This document shows, piece by piece, positions 11,007 through 22,927 of a stretch of 64,000 nucleotides of DNA. Location: the NCBI GenBank assembly GCA_033239125.1, contig BSWB01000001.1, positions 42,071,501-42,135,500 of the forward strand, read 5' to 3'. The position numbers were made by a program, and so were the translations under genes. Source of the DNA: Fagopyrum homotropicum. Lineage: Eukaryota > Streptophyta > Magnoliopsida > Caryophyllales > Polygonaceae. The notes beneath the pieces are model-generated. The model ran no database searches. It was not told the DNA's origin and was given only the letters and a program-made list of their open reading frames with translations. Numbering within the stretch: position 1 is the stretch's first letter; each line of letters opens with the position of its first letter.

Positions 11007-12254
11007 TGAAAACTCCACCTTGTTTATAATGTTTTACAGGTGTTGATGATGGAAGATTTAACACAAATGTAGTAGTTGGATACACTAACAATGTATTGGT
11101 TATATTCTCTAGATGCTTGGTTGGTTTGAATTCAGTGCAGGTCTTATCGAATGTCAAGGGCCTTGATATGGAATTCAAGGGCCTTGAAGTATAACTCAAA
11201 GACACAAGGAAGATAGTGCTATAAAAGAACGATCTCAAAGGCCTTGGAGTTATATAGTTGCACGAAACAAGGATTCAAATGCAAAGAAGATTTTCCAGGA
11301 ATGATTTGCTCAACAGAAAGATTTCAGGGAAGATCTTTTCAACCAAAGATTTCAACCGAAGATTAGAGAATCTTTTTAGAAGATTTTTTTAAAACCAAAA
11401 AGCGTCAAGATATCTTCTCTTTCGGTTCAACAAAAAACGAGAAGATTAAGGAGCTAAGGATTCGACATGTTCTCAGGAGTTGAAGATCTGCAACGTCTAC
11501 CTTATCTCGAAACAAGAAGCGATCTTCATGGAGAAGAAAATTCATCTTCAAACGGTCATCTCTCCAACGGCTAGAAGACCTCTCCATAGAAGAGTATAAA
11601 TGAAGATGGTAATCGAAGAAGAAAAGACACACAAGCATATACGGAAAACATCTTTACGTCTTCAAGCAACCGAACATCTTCATTTGATTCGTTGTTTTTC
11701 TTTCTCTCATTTACGCAAAAATTTTATCCCCTTAGAGAGAGAAAACACAAGAGCCCCATTGGAAGATCTAAATAGTGTTATACTAGAGTGTGTGTTACTC
11801 TGCGAAGTAACTAGGCTATTATAGATAGTTTGAGAGTTGGAGCTAGATTGTAGCATTGGCTACAGTGAGAGAAGAAGGGGATTTCTTATAGTTTGTATCT
11901 AGGACTATTTGAAGCTGATAATAGATAGTTAGATCCTAAGGCTATACCCTGGGACGGAGAGTAGATTATTTAGAGCCGAACTTCGTAAACATATCCTCGT
12001 GTCAATCTTTTACATTCCGCACTATATTTCGCTATTGTGACTAACTTTGTTTTGCAGGAGCACGAAGTCAAGGTCCTTGAAATTTGTTTCAAAGCCCTTG
12101 AAATCAAAGTTTCACAAAGAGCACAGATCGACATCAAGGTCCTTGAAAGGAGTTTCAAGGCCTTAAGATTTGGTTTGTGTAAAGGTTCCAATACTCCATT
12201 CAACCCCCTTCTAGAGTATCTTTTAAATAGTTTATTTCACCTACCGGCTCTTCA
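11007..12254 (+). repeat. Left (5') LTR of the Copia element
   Basis: 1248 bp, TG...CA. A TATA-like box TATAAAT lies at 11595-11601. The family palindrome occurs upstream of it (TCAAGGGCCTTGA at 11153-11165, TTCAAGGGCCTTGAA at 11174-11188, AAAGGCCTTGG near 11237) and downstream (four variants in about 12066-12170). A 24-bp segment with one palindrome copy is missing from the right LTR, which has a longer GTGTGTGTG run instead. Confidence 0.93.
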
Positions 12255-12256
12255 AT

Positions 12257-12268
12257 TGGTATCAGAGC
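12257..12268 (+). other. Primer binding site, initiator Met tRNA type
   Basis: TGGTATCAGAGC starts two bases after the LTR end and is the standard complement to the 3' end of plant initiator tRNA-Met. Confidence 0.95.
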
Positions 12269-12309
12269 TGGACTCACGTTTATTGATTTAACCATCAGTG
12301 AGACTAATC

Positions 12310-13398
12310 ATGAATCCTGTAGGTGATGGTGGATTTGCTCAAGGAAGATCCTCATCTCGACCACCACTCTTTTGTGGCAACAACTTTGCTCATTGGAGAG
12401 CACTCATGCGTATGTTCATTATTGACCAAGACATGGAGCTTTAGAGCATCATTCAAAATGGACCTAAAGTTCCAATGACAACGGTTGAAGATGTCCAAGT
12501 CCCAAAGAAGGAAGCTGACTTCACACAGGCTGACCTGAACAGTGTATCAAAGAATTACAAAGCAATGAATCTACTATACTGCGAGTTAGATGCCAATGAA
12601 TTCAACCTCATCTCATCATGCAAGAGTGCTAAAGAAATTTGAGACAAGCTTGTTGTCACTTACGAAGGAACAAGTCAAGTCAAAGAAACAAAGATTAGCA
12701 TCTTCCTCAGACAATACGAGCTATTCAAGATGAATCCAAATGAAACAGTCAAAGAAATTTTCACAAGATTCACTGAGATCGTGAACAACCTGGACTCACT
12801 AGGAAAGATCTTCACAAATGAAGAGAAAGTGAGGAAGGTTCTAAGGAGCCTACCTAAAGCCAAGTGGGGACCAAAGATGACTGCTATTGAAGAAGGTCAG
12901 AATCTCACAACTCTTCCTCTTGATGACCTCCTTGGAAACCTCATCACACATGAAATGGTTCTTGGTGAAGAAGATGGAGAGCTCCCGTCCAACTCCAAAA
13001 ATTTGGCATTAAAATCAAGAAGAGATAAATTACCATCTGACGAAGAGGATAGTGATGATGATGATGATGATGATGAAGAAGAGGAAGATGCAATCGCCAT
13101 GATCTCTAAGGGTCTCGCAAGAATTCTCAAATTTAAGAAAAAATCTGCTAATAGAGAATATCCACGAGCATCAAAACCCCGAGGTAAGTTTTCTAACTCT
13201 AATAAGAAAACGAGAGTACTGACTTGTTTTGAATGTGATGAAATAGATCATCTTGTGAAGGATTTTCCACAAAAGAAGAGGACCAACTTCAAGAAAAATG
13301 ATCAACAAATGAATCAGAAGACGAAAAAGAACAAGCAAACTTGTGTCTCATGGCCGATCATAAAGAAGATTCAAATATGTATGTTGACAATGCGGTAA
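12310..13398 (+). pseudogene. Copia gag, N-terminal part (two in-frame stops)
   Basis: An ATG at 12310 opens a gag frame: PPLFCGNNFAHWRALMRMFI, a UBN2-like region (KMNPNETVKEIFTRFTEIVN, PKAKWGPKMTAIEE), an acidic run of Asp/Glu near 13050-13085, and a degenerate zinc knuckle CFECDEIDHLVKDFP in which the last Cys is Phe-Pro. Stops lie at 12442 (TAG) and 12640 (TGA), both in this frame. The capsid protein packages element RNA in cytoplasmic particles. The frame ends at 13398 while the protein continues in another frame from about 13341, so there is also a frameshift. Confidence 0.88.
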
Positions 13399-14072
13399 GT
13401 ACAATTATGTCTCAACCTGAAACTGACCTGAAACAATTCCTTAAAGATATTATCATATGTGATAAGGAACATAGAAAAAGGATAAATTCTGTAAAAGAAA
13501 AGCTACTTGAACAAAAAAAACAACTAAGTGAAATGTCTATGGAGATTGAAAATCTTAACACAGAAAAAGTAGACCTTGATGACAATATCAAGGCCTTGGA
13601 ATTAGAGAACCTAATTCTCAAGGACAACCTCTCCTCTCTTCATCGAAACTATATCAATCTAGAGAAAGAGAAAGTTGATCTAACTTTGACGTGTCAAGAC
13701 CAGAAGACTGCACTTGTTAAGTTTTCTCGTTCAAAAGCTAATCTTGAGAGAATGATGGGTGAACAACAATCCTCCCTTAACAAAAATGGTATAGGTTATC
13801 ATAAGGGATTTCCTAGAAAACCTACCACCACTTTTGTCAAGGTCAAAGGAAGCATTCATATGCCTACTTGCTTCTACTGTTGTAAAAAGGGTCATGTTAA
13901 ATCTACATGTCCTTGTAGAAGAAATGATCCTTTTATAATCAGAAACACATATCCATTATGTTTAAGGAAACAGGTCAAACAAATCTGGATTCCTAAAGGT
14001 ACTAGACCACCAAACATGATCGAACCTGAATATGAACCAAAATATGCCATTTGGTCGACCCGGAAAGGTTGA
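13341..14072 (+). pseudogene. Copia gag, C-terminal part: coiled coil and CCHC knuckle
   Basis: Continues gag after a frameshift. About residues 30-150 are a Lys/Glu/Leu heptad-rich coiled coil (KLLEQKKQLSEMSMEIENLN and similar), as described for Sirevirus Gag. A complete zinc knuckle C-x2-C-x4-H-x4-C follows (CFYCCKKGHVKSTC). The family palindrome sits inside the coding sequence (ATCAAGGCCTTGGA near 13588-13602). The C-terminus WIPKGTRPPN leads into protease, which is in a third frame, so a second frameshift separates gag and pol. Confidence 0.85.
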
Positions 14073-15091
14073 TGTTTGCTGTTTTGCAGGATATCACCAA
14101 GATAAAGGAGCACAAATGGATATTAGATAGTGGTTGCTCAAGACACATGAGTGGAAAAAGCTCTTTATTCTCCGATTTAAAGAAGCAATCATTTGAAATC
14201 ATTACTCTTGGTGATAAAGGAAAGTGTGACATTATTGGCATTGGTAAAATTTGCTATAATTCATCTAACTTTATTGATGATGTTTATCTGGTTGATGGTT
14301 TAAAATATAATCTGCTAAGTATTTCTCAAATTTGTGATAAAGGCAATAAAGTCATGTTTGATTCAGATAAATGTGAGGTTCAAAACAAAAAGATGGGTGA
14401 AGTGTTGCTTACTGCTCCTAGATGTAATAATGTTTATTCAATGAGTACTAACCAAGTTTCAAGAACTAAGCTACAATGTCTAAAGGCCTTGACTGATGAT
14501 CCAAGGCTTTGGCATAGAAGACTTGGTCACGTAAGCATGCACACCATGCATAAGCTACTTACAAAAGATTTGGTACGTGGTTTGCCAAACCTAAATTTCA
14601 AGGTTAATGATCTATGTAAGACGTGTACACAAGGTAAACAAACAAGAGGTTCATTCAAACCTAAGAAAGCTGTAAGTTCTTCTCAACCCATTGAACTTTT
14701 ACACATGGATCATTGTGGACCTATGCGTGTCAAATCTCCCAGAGGCAAGCAATACATCCTTGTTATAGTGGATGGTTTCTATCGTTTCACATGGATTTAT
14801 TTTCTACGAGAAAAATCTGAAGCTTTATTTGAGTTTTAAAAATTGTGTAAGGAGTTACAAACTTTAAAAAACCTACTAATTGTTTCTATAAGAAGTGATC
14901 ATGGTAGAGAATTTGATCAACTGAAGTTTGATTTGTTTTGTGCAAAATATGGCATTTCACATAATTTTTCAGCTCCTAAAACTCCTCAACAAAACGGAGT
15001 TGTGGAACGTAAGAACCGCACTCTTGAGGATATGTCTAGGACAATGCTTTTAGAAAACAATTTGCCAAAACGTTTTGGGCTGAAGCAGTAA
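14051..15091 (+). pseudogene. Copia pol: protease, GAG-pre-integrase and integrase core
   Basis: The protease active site is WILDSGCSRHMSG. The pre-integrase domain has the zinc-binding pattern H-x3-H (RLGHVSMHTMH) and C-x2-C (DLCKTCTQGK). The integrase core has Asp in HMDHCGPM, Asp in IRSDHGREFD and Glu in PQQNGVVERKNR, the DDE triad. A TAA at 14837-14839 interrupts the frame between the first two catalytic residues (FEF*KLCKEL), and a single-base indel near 15075-15090 changes WAEAVNT to GLKQ*. The copy is inactive. Confidence 0.9.
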
Positions 15092-15108
15092 ACACTTTAA
15101 ATTATATT

Positions 15109-15480
15109 TTGAATAGATGCTTAATTCGCCCTATCTTGAAAAGGACCCCTTATGAACTCTTTAAAGGAAGAAAACCAAATATTTCATATTTCAAACCGCT
15201 TGGATGTACTTGTTTTGTTCATAACAATGGCAAAGATAATCTTGGAAAAATTGATGCACTTAGTGATGAAGCTATATTCATTGAATATGCTTCAAATAAC
15301 AAACCTTATCACGTCTATAACAAACGTACTAAAATTGTTGAGGAAAGCATTCATATTATTTTTGATGAAAGCAATGATGATACTTTGAGTGAGAGTTTTG
15401 CAGATCTAAATATGAATCAAAGAGAAGATCATAATTCGGATGAAGAGGAAGATCCTAAAGATCAAGACAAGAATATGTAG
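15109..15480 (+). pseudogene. Copia pol: integrase C-terminal region
   Basis: After the indel the frame gives the usual Copia integrase tail: NRCLIRPILKRTPYELFKGR, YFKPLGCTCFVHN, KIDALSDEAIFIEYASNNKP, YNKRTKIVEESIHIIFDE. It ends at a TAG in an acidic linker. The following linker, 15505-15608, contains four variants of the family palindrome (CAAGACCTTGAA, CAAGGGCTTGAA, TAAGGCCTTGAG and similar). Confidence 0.85.
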
Positions 15481-15735
15481 GAAAAGATTCAAGATACCAA
15501 AGAAAATTCTCAAGACATTGAAACACAACTTCAAGACCTTGAAACAGAAAACTGTGATAACAAAACTCCGCTTCAAGGGCTTGAAACCCAACTTTAAGGC
15601 CTTGAGATTAGATCAACTAGTAATATACCAACGATACCTGAATCTAGTCAAACATATGAAGCTCAACCTTCTGGATCTGTTCCATCTGTCAAAAGAAGAA
15701 AAGTTCAACACTCCTCATATCATCCACAAGAGAAT

Positions 15736-16629
15736 GTGATCTCAGATCCAAATGCTAGAGTTCAAACTAGATCTAAAGTGAACAATCTATGTGCCTTCTC
15801 CGCTTTTGTCTCGCTTGTCGAGCCAAAGAACTACGTTCAAGCTCTTCAAGAACCTGATTGGATCATTGCCATGCAAAATGAATTGAATGAATTTGAGAGG
15901 AACAAGGTATGGACTCTTACTCCAAGACCAAAATATCAATAAGTTATTGACAGGAAATGGGTCTTCCGAAACAAATTGGATGAAAGTGGCAAAGTTATAC
16001 AAAATAAAGCTTGACTTGTAGCACAAGGCTATAACCAAGAAGAAGGTATTGATTATGAGGAGACTTTTGCTCCAATTTCTAGGTTAGAAGTCATATGTAT
16101 GCTACTTGCATTTGCATCTTTTATGAGCATAAAACTTTTTCAAATGGATGTAAAATGTGTTTTTCTAAACGGCTTCTTAGAAGAAGAAGTCTACGTTGCC
16201 TAACCTCCTGGTTTTGAAAATGATGAATTTTCATATCATGTTTTTAAACTAGACAAAGCCCTTTATGGTCTTAAGCAAACTCCTCGATCTTGATATGAAA
16301 TATTATCTAAATATCTTATTGAAAACAAATTCAAAAGAAGTTTGATTGATAAAACATTGTTTATCAAAACTAGAGGCAATGACATTCTAGTAGTACAAAT
16401 CTATGTTGATGATATATTATTCGGTGCTACTAATGATTCCCTTTGCAAGGAATTTTCAGATATTATGTGCAGGGAATTTGAAATGAGCTTAATGGGAGAG
16501 ATAAAAAAAATTTTGGACTTCAAGTTACACAAGAAAAGAAAGAGATTTTTCTCAATCAAAGCAAGTATACTAAAGACTTGCTTAAGAAGTACAAAATGGA
16601 TCAATCTAAGCTTGCAAAGACTCCTATGA
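15736..16629 (+). pseudogene. Copia reverse transcriptase
   Basis: RT motifs in order: ALQEPDWIIAMQNELNEF, RKWVFRNKLDESG, ARLVAQGY-type sequence (here after a stop), EGIDYEETFAPISRLE, LFQMDVKCVFLNGFLEEEVY, KALYGLKQTPRS, and the catalytic YVDDILFGAT near 16402. In-frame stops occur at about 15940 (TAA), 16012 (TGA), 16201 (TAA) and 16292 (TGA). Shortly after YVDD a frameshift separates it from RNase H, so no active enzyme can be made. Confidence 0.9.
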
Positions 16630-17320
16630 GTTCAACACTTTCACTAGATCATGACAAGAATGGTAAAAGTGTAGTACAAAAGGAGTATCGAGGTATGATC
16701 GGTTCATTATTGTATCTAACTGCTAGTCGTCCTGAGATTATGTTTAGCGTGTGCATGTGTGCAAGATTTCAAGCTGATCCTAAAGAGTCACACTTGATAG
16801 CTGTGAAAAGAATCTTTCGGTATCTAAATGACACTAAGGATCTAGGGTTATGGTACCCACATCAAAGCTCATTTCATCTTGTTGGCTATTCAGATGCAGA
16901 CTTTGCAAGTTATAAGGTCGATAGAAAAAGTACTTTTGGATGTTGCCAATTCTTAGGGTCATCCCTAATTAGTTGGCACTCATAGAAGCAAAACTCTGTT
17001 GCCCTATCCACAACTGAAGCTGAATATATAGCTGCAGGAGCCTCTTGTGCACAAATTCTTTGGATTGCTCAATAACTTCGTGACCTTGGATTTGACTTAA
17101 AACGTATTCCTATAAAATGTGATGATACTAGTGTTATTTCAATAACCAAAAATCCTGTGCAGTATTCAAGGACTAAGCATATTGATGTAAGGCATCACTT
17201 CATACGTGATCATGTTGAGAAAGGTGATGTTTCAATCTCTTTTATCTCAACTAACTTGCATCTTGCAGTTATTAGATTGGAGCTTGGTATGTTGAACAAA
17301 GAAGCATTAACGTAGAGGGA
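16578..17320 (+). pseudogene. Copia RNase H and pol end
   Basis: KTPMSSTLSLDHD, YRGMIGSLLYLTASRPEIMF, CARFQADPKESHLIAVKRIF, GYSDADFASYKVDRKSTFG (first catalytic Asp), then after a TAG at 16983-16985: NSVALSTTEAEYIAAGA (catalytic Glu), CDDTSVISITKNPVQYSRTK (catalytic Asp), HIDVRHHFIRDHVEKGDV. A second stop lies near 17072. The pol region ends around 17315. Confidence 0.88.
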
Positions 17321-17364
17321 GTAAACAAGTTTGATTGTCACTAGCATGCATCCCAATTAATGTT

Positions 17365-17412
17365 TTCAAGGGCTTTGAAATGAAACTCAAGGGCCTTGAA
17401 ACATGTTTCAAT
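17365..17412 (+). repeat. Copia family palindrome cluster after pol
   Basis: TTCAAGGGCTTTGAA and CTCAAGGGCCTTGAAAC lie close together in the non-coding gap between pol and the extra ORF. Confidence 0.85.
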
Positions 17413-17744
17413 GGGTATATTAATAAAACGGATCAATTAGAAATTAATATCCTTTAGATATGGAATTATCTAATTTTCATTCTTTAAAAGGGTTTTAAAA
17501 AGGTTTTGTTATCAAATTCAAAGAATTTTGAAAAGTGGTTACCAAAATTTATGGAAAGAATTTTTATCATCAATGATTTTCCAAGATCTTAAATATATTT
17601 TGATCTTACGTTGATATGACTTCTTCCCTTAAAAACCTCTTCTCTTCCCTCTTTATTTCTTCCACTTCCTTTTCCCTTTGAAAGAACAGTGCTTTACTCT
17701 TTCGATTTTACAAACCCTCTTTGTCTTCTTCTCGAATTTTTCTC

Positions 17745-19194
17745 ATGTCATCCAAGAGACCTTCAATGGACGAAGCAACACCATCTATCCCCAAGAGATA
17801 AAGAATAGTTCAAATATCATCTGACTCTAACCAGATTCGAGTTCAGGATCTGATTTAAGCTCGAGTTTTTCAAATTATCTAAGCGACGCAGAGATTTTTT
17901 CCAAGATTGGCTTCCGTCGAGTTGGATCGCAAGTCCAACGGCTGCCAAGAAATGGCTAACAGAGTTTGATGATTGCTACCAATGCATGTGTGAGCCGGTT
18001 CATAGTGAACTGTTTACCTACTTCTCATTACCGGGGCTAGAAGTGCTTCAGGCAAGCTCAATCTGGATCATGCTAAACCCAGGTGAAACTTCTTACCCAC
18101 GATTGACCAGGCTGTTCTGCACAAACTTAACGGCAAGACGAGAAAGAGGAGAATGAATTCTGGACTCAGTTATCAAAGGTAAGAAAATCACCATTACCAC
18201 TGAGATTATTGCTGATATTTTTGATTTTCCTCGATATGACGTATCAGAACATTCTAACCCTGCTAGAACTATCAGATTAGCCAGAGAATAATTTCTCCTT
18301 TCCAATGCTTTACCACAACCCACTATCACTTGCTTAACCCTAGAAGCCAGAATCATTTATTCTATTTTAGACGGATGTGTAGTACTAAGGTTTGCCAACA
18401 AGGATATTGTAACCAATACTTTGTTGGCTTTACTATATCATGTGAGAAATGGGTTGGAAGTAAATCTGCCTGAAATTATCCTGTCTCATATGGTAAATCT
18501 CATAAATTCTCCAAGCACTAGTCACTTGCCATATGGGAATCTGCTTCCCATAATCTTTAGGCATTTTTCTGTTGATTTTTCTGGTGAGGAGTTGCATATT
18601 GTAAATGGAGGATTGGATGAAGCTTTCTTTGAAACCATAGGAATTCAAAAGACTCAGGTGGATTTCAGTACTGTATGGGTTTTGAAGGAGCAGCCAAAAT
18701 GAAATTTTACCACATATAAGCGTCTAGAGGCTGTAGAGAGGGCAGTGGAGTCACTAAGATCCGATCTTGTCTTTTTCAGAGCTTCAGTGACCGACAAGAT
18801 GGATGAAACACAAGATTTACTGGGTATTCTTAACTAGAAAATTAATCAGATGTTTCATGTTAATGCTCTGTCTCTTACAGCTGCTAGAAGTATTAAGCCC
18901 CTCTCAAAAGATGATGGACAGGCGACCACAAAAGATGCTGAAAAGGTTATGACTCAGTGTCATAAGATTATCAAAGATAAACCCATTCGTCAACCGTCGT
19001 CAGAAGATCCAGATATTTTGACTATTGAAGAGTTTGGTGTGGTCAAAAAGTATGATAAGAATTCTGATCAGAGAAGAACAGATCTTTCTCGGATAGAACT
19101 TGACCTCATCAATGCTCAGAATCGATGGAGGGATATGTGTTTAAAGGATCATTATGGGAAAGGAAATTCATCCAGATGGTACAAGGAAAATTGA
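17745..19194 (+). pseudogene. Extra 3' ORF of the Copia element (Sirevirus env-like position), broken
   Basis: It lies between pol and the right LTR. From the ATG at 17745 the frame reads MSSKRPSMDEATPSIPKR and is soon interrupted. Protein-like sequence continues in pieces: DCYQCMCEPVHSELFTYFSL, ITTEIIADIFDFPRYDVSEH, ARIIYSILDGCVVLRFANKD, LLALLYHVRNGLEVNLPEII (open 18421-18702), and a hydrophilic C-terminus (18850-19194). Several Sireviruses carry an ORF here that was called env-like. I see no convincing signal peptide or fusion segment; the middle part is more like the helical 'putative plant transposon protein' domain found in many plant retroelements. Its function is unknown. Confidence 0.65.
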
Positions 19195-19444
19195 ATTTCT
19201 CAGACTGTCATGACTATTTTTGAAAAATTTTTATGTGGTTTGTGAAAATACTCTTTTGGGTCTATAATCGTGTTTAAAACTCTCATGCTTTGACTATTTT
19301 TTCTCCCTTGATGAAAGACAAAGGGGGAGAAAAGAATGATCTGACATTCGATATACTGCATTCTGCATTTTAGTTTTGATTTTCATATGCATTGCTAAAC
19401 TAACAAATGCAGGTACAATAAAACATTTGTGTTGTCTTCCATCA

Positions 19445-19454
19445 AGGGGGAGAC
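19445..19454 (+). other. Polypurine tract of the Copia element
   Basis: AAGGGGGAGA runs to just before the right LTR (TGAAAACT at 19455). A similar AAGGGGGAGAAAAGAA tract at 19320-19335 gives a second copy, as is usual in Sireviruses. Confidence 0.85.
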
Positions 19455-22400
19455 TGAAAACTCCACCTTGTTTATAATGTTTTACAGGTGTTGATTGATA
19501 GCATGAATTATTGTCTATATTTTGGGACCTGTTTAGACGTTTTATCTTCAATAATTTGCATGTTTGAATGTATATTATGTGATTATATTGTCGTTTCATC
19601 TACTTTTGCGAGAATCGAGGTCTACACCAAGTTTCGTTGTAATCGTAGGTAAAATGGCACATTTTGGACTAAAATGGAGCTAAATAGAGCTAAAGGAGCT
19701 AAGGAGTCATTGGAGCTACATTCAGGAGCTTAATGAAGAATTCAGGAAGCATGGAAATGGATTAAAGATTTACTTTGGACCAGATTTGAGAGATTTCACA
19801 TTCAGCTGAGATTCACCTCGGTCAGCTATAGTGTCATCTCGACCGAGGTGATCTTGTGGAGCGTCTCGACCGAGGCGAACACTCTGGCACGCGGCGAGAT
19901 GTATTTTATTTGGCTGAGATCTTTTATTTTTGGAAGGAGAGATCTTATATTTTTGGGCTGGATTTCTGGAAGGAAGATCATATATTTGGGAGATCTATTT
20001 TAGAGATAAGATATATTTTTATTAGGAAATTATGTTTTTAGATATTTCCTATAAGATTATCTTAGGAAGATATTTATTTTGGGAGATAAGATATATTTTA
20101 TTAAGAAATTATCTTTTTAAGATATCTTATCTTTGGAAGATAATTCTCCTATATAAAGGGTTGGATTTTCCACAATTCAACCATCTTCGGATCACCGCAT
20201 CCCGCTTACGACGGGAACATTCGCTAACGGCTGATGATCCTGCTTACACCGTAAAACACCCCGCATACACTCCAGTTGGGAGATTTGAAGAACCTTTTTG
20301 AAGGTTGAAGGAAGGAAGTTTATAGCTTTTATAGCTTTGTGAAGGGTTTTGTAAGATTCTCTTAGATTCCCTTCTTTGTTGATTGTCTTGTTGGATTTTG
20401 ATCCAAGGAACGCTTGTTGTTTGATAATTGATTCAGTTATTGAAACCTTTATCTTAAGGTTTTCTTGTTCAATTATTCCTTTTCTTCCCATATACTTGAT
20501 TATTGCTTTCATGATGATGAGTGGCTAATTTCCTTGTGTGATTCTAGGGTGATTGGCTGAAGGTTGTGGGAAAAACAATGATAGAATAATCTTAATTACA
20601 GTAGGATCCTGAAAGCTCGAGTCTTTATCCTTAACCCTAAAGCATCTCGCTCAGTCGATGAACATCTCGGCCGGGGTGGAATTCTTCTGACCGAGGTGAC
20701 TTATCTGATCCGAAACTGAGAGTTAAGTGTTAGAGTTTGTCAAATCCTATTCTTATTACACCTTTCCTGGTTCAATGCAAGCCTAGGATGAGACTTACCC
20801 GGTAATTCCTTTGCTTGTTACCAAAGATCATAAGTATAAGTAATAAAGGTTTATCCTTTATTAGGGTTTGAGTGTGCTTTCATCCCATCTATGTGAGTTA
20901 GCCTGAGACTTACCCGGTAAAGGTTGATTCTGTTCCCTTAGGTGGTGTGTTAGTTTGAGGTTATAGTTCTTTTCCTTAATTCCTTGAGACTTACCCTACG
21001 GTTTGGGATTAGTGAGTAGTGAGACTTACGCGGTGATCTATTCACACTTTAGCAACACCTTCCCTATGCAAAATCTCAACTTTGTCCGCTTATCTTTAGA
21101 TCTTGAGTTGGAACCACAATTAGATGCTTTAATCCCTGGAATTGCATATTTCCTTTATTGACTTTTTATCATCTTTGATTGTTTTAATCGCTTTTGTGGT
21201 TGGTAGTTGTATTGACAACCTATACCTGTTTTGTTTCACTAAGTCCCTGTGATCGATCCCTGGAATTCCTTGCTTTTACTACGATTGACCCGTACACTGC
21301 GGGTTCGCATCCTTGTTTTAAGCTTACATCTAGGGTTATAAATTTAAAGCTTGCACACACCGTTTGGAGCGAACATTGATGATAGAAGATTTAACACAAA
21401 TGTAGTAGTTGGATACACTAACAATGTATTGGTTATATTCTCTAGATGCTTGGTTGGTTTGAATTCAGTGCAGATCTTATCGAATGTCAAGGGCCTTGAA
21501 GTATAACTCAAAGACACAAGGAAGATAGTGCTATAAATGAACGATCTCAAAGGCCTTGGAGTTATATAGTTGCACGAAACAAGAATTCAAATGCAAAGAA
21601 GATTTTCCAGGAATGATTTGCTCAACAGAAAGATTTCAGGGAAGATCTTTTCAGCCAAAGATTTCAACCGAAGATTAGAGAATATTTTTAGAAGATTTTT
21701 TTAAAACCGAAAAACGTCAAGATATCTTCTCTTTCGGTTCAACAAAAACGAGAAGATTAAGGAGCTAAGGATTCAACATGTTCTCGGGAGTTGAAGATCT
21801 ACAACGTCTACCTTATCTCGAAACAAGAAGCGATCTTCATGAAGAAGAAGATTCATCTTCAAACGGTCATCTCTCCAACGGCTAGAAGACCTCTCCATAG
21901 AAGAGTATAAATGAAGATGGTAATCGAAGAAGAAAAGACACACAAGCATATACAGAAAACATCTTTACGTCTTCAAGCAACCGAAATATCTTCATTTGAT
22001 TCGTTGTTTTTCTTTCTCTCATTTACGCAAAAGCTTTATCCCCTTAGAGAGAGAAAACACAAGAGCCCCATTGGAAGATCTAAATAGTGTTATACTAGAG
22101 TGTGTGTGTGTTACTCTGCGAAGTAACTAGGCTATTATAGCTAGGTTGAGAGTTGGAACTAGATCGTAACATTGGCTACAGTGAGAGAAGAAGGGGATTT
22201 CTTCTAGTTTGTATCTAGGACTCTTTGAAGCTGATAATAGATAGTTAGATCCTAAAGCTATACCTTGGGACGGAGAGTAGGCTATTTAGAGCTGAACTTC
22301 GTAAACATATCCTCGTGTCAATCTTTTACATTCCGCACTATATTTCGCTATTGTGACTAACTTTGTTTTGCTGGAGCGCGAAGTCAAGGTCCTTGAAAGT

Positions 22401-22570
22401 TGTTTCAAAGCCTTTGAAATCAAAGTTTCACAAAGAGCACAGATCGACATCAAGGCCCTTGAAAGGAGTTTCAGGGCCTTGAGATTTGGTTTGCGAAAAG
22501 TTCCCATACTCTATTCAGCCCCCCTTCTAGAGTATCTTTTAACTAGTTTATTTCACCTACCAGTTCTTCA
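19455..22570 (+). repeat. Right (3') LTR of the Copia element, split by a solo LTR
   Basis: 19455-19495 and 21381-22570 join to a 1231-bp LTR matching the left LTR with a few per cent divergence. The insertion at 19496-21375 lies about 40 bp inside and is flanked by TTGAT. The TATA-like box is at 21906-21912. Palindromes lie near 21488 and 21550 upstream, and several at 22381-22490 downstream. Confidence 0.93.
19496..21375 (+). mobile_element. Solo LTR of an Athila-like Gypsy family, TSD TTGAT
   Basis: 1880 bp, TGATAGCATGAATT...GGAGCGAACA, flanked by TTGAT at 19491-19495 and 21376-21380. The end block CCGTACACTGCGGGTTCGC (21290-21308) is shared with the Athila LTRs further right. A TATA box TATATAAA lies at 20150-20157. 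The family motif, variants of CACCTCGGTCGAGATG, is clustered at about 19806-19880 and 20645-20705, on either side of the TATA box. There is no internal region, so it formed by LTR-LTR recombination. Confidence 0.92.
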
Positions 22571-22927
22571 ACACTATTGATATAATTTTTTGTCCGACAA
22601 TCAACAAATTGAGATGAAGTTGGGGTTAATAAACCACATATGCAATGCTTTATACTTATCAACAAGTGTAAACTATATTGTCAACAAGTGAAATGGGTTG
22701 TCAACAAGTGAAATGGGTTGTCGACAATTGTAAAATGGATTGTCATTAAATATATTTTTTTTATAATTATTTTGTAAAGTAAACAAATGTAAAATTGAGT
22801 GTAAACAAGGTGTTACGGGTTTTGCCGTAGTAGGATGGCCCGATCTTTCAACAACGAAAGACTCGATAGAAAACGAAATAAAAAGAGATATGGAAAGAAG
22901 ATGATCCGATTGTTGGATGGATCGATA
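22571..22927. other. Intergenic DNA right of the Copia element
   Basis: No gene. 22655-22745 has four or five repeats of ATTGTCAACAAGTG and GGGTTGTCRACAA, the same vocabulary as 9900-9950 on the other side of the insertion. From 22811 the sequence GTGTTACGGGTTTTGCCG begins what could be a decayed LTR continuing to about 24400. Confidence 0.5.

Larger units (their letters stand above)
11007..22570 (+). mobile_element. Sirevirus-like Ty1/Copia element, decayed, TSD ACACT
   Basis: It is bounded by TGAAAACTCC...TTCTTCA LTRs and flanked by the 5-bp duplication ACACT (11002-11006 and 22571-22575). The order LTR, Met-tRNA primer site, gag with coiled coil, protease, integrase, RT, RNase H, extra ORF, purine tract, LTR is that of Copia; integrase before RT excludes Gypsy. 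The long gag with coiled coil and the extra 3' ORF point to the Sirevirus (SIRE1/Maximus) lineage. Without the solo LTR in its right LTR it would be about 9.7 kb. Many stops and frameshifts show it is dead. Confidence 0.93.

Noticed and set aside
12897..13130. Poly-Ser frame on the minus strand
   Set aside because: Complement of the Asp/Glu-rich run in Copia gag.
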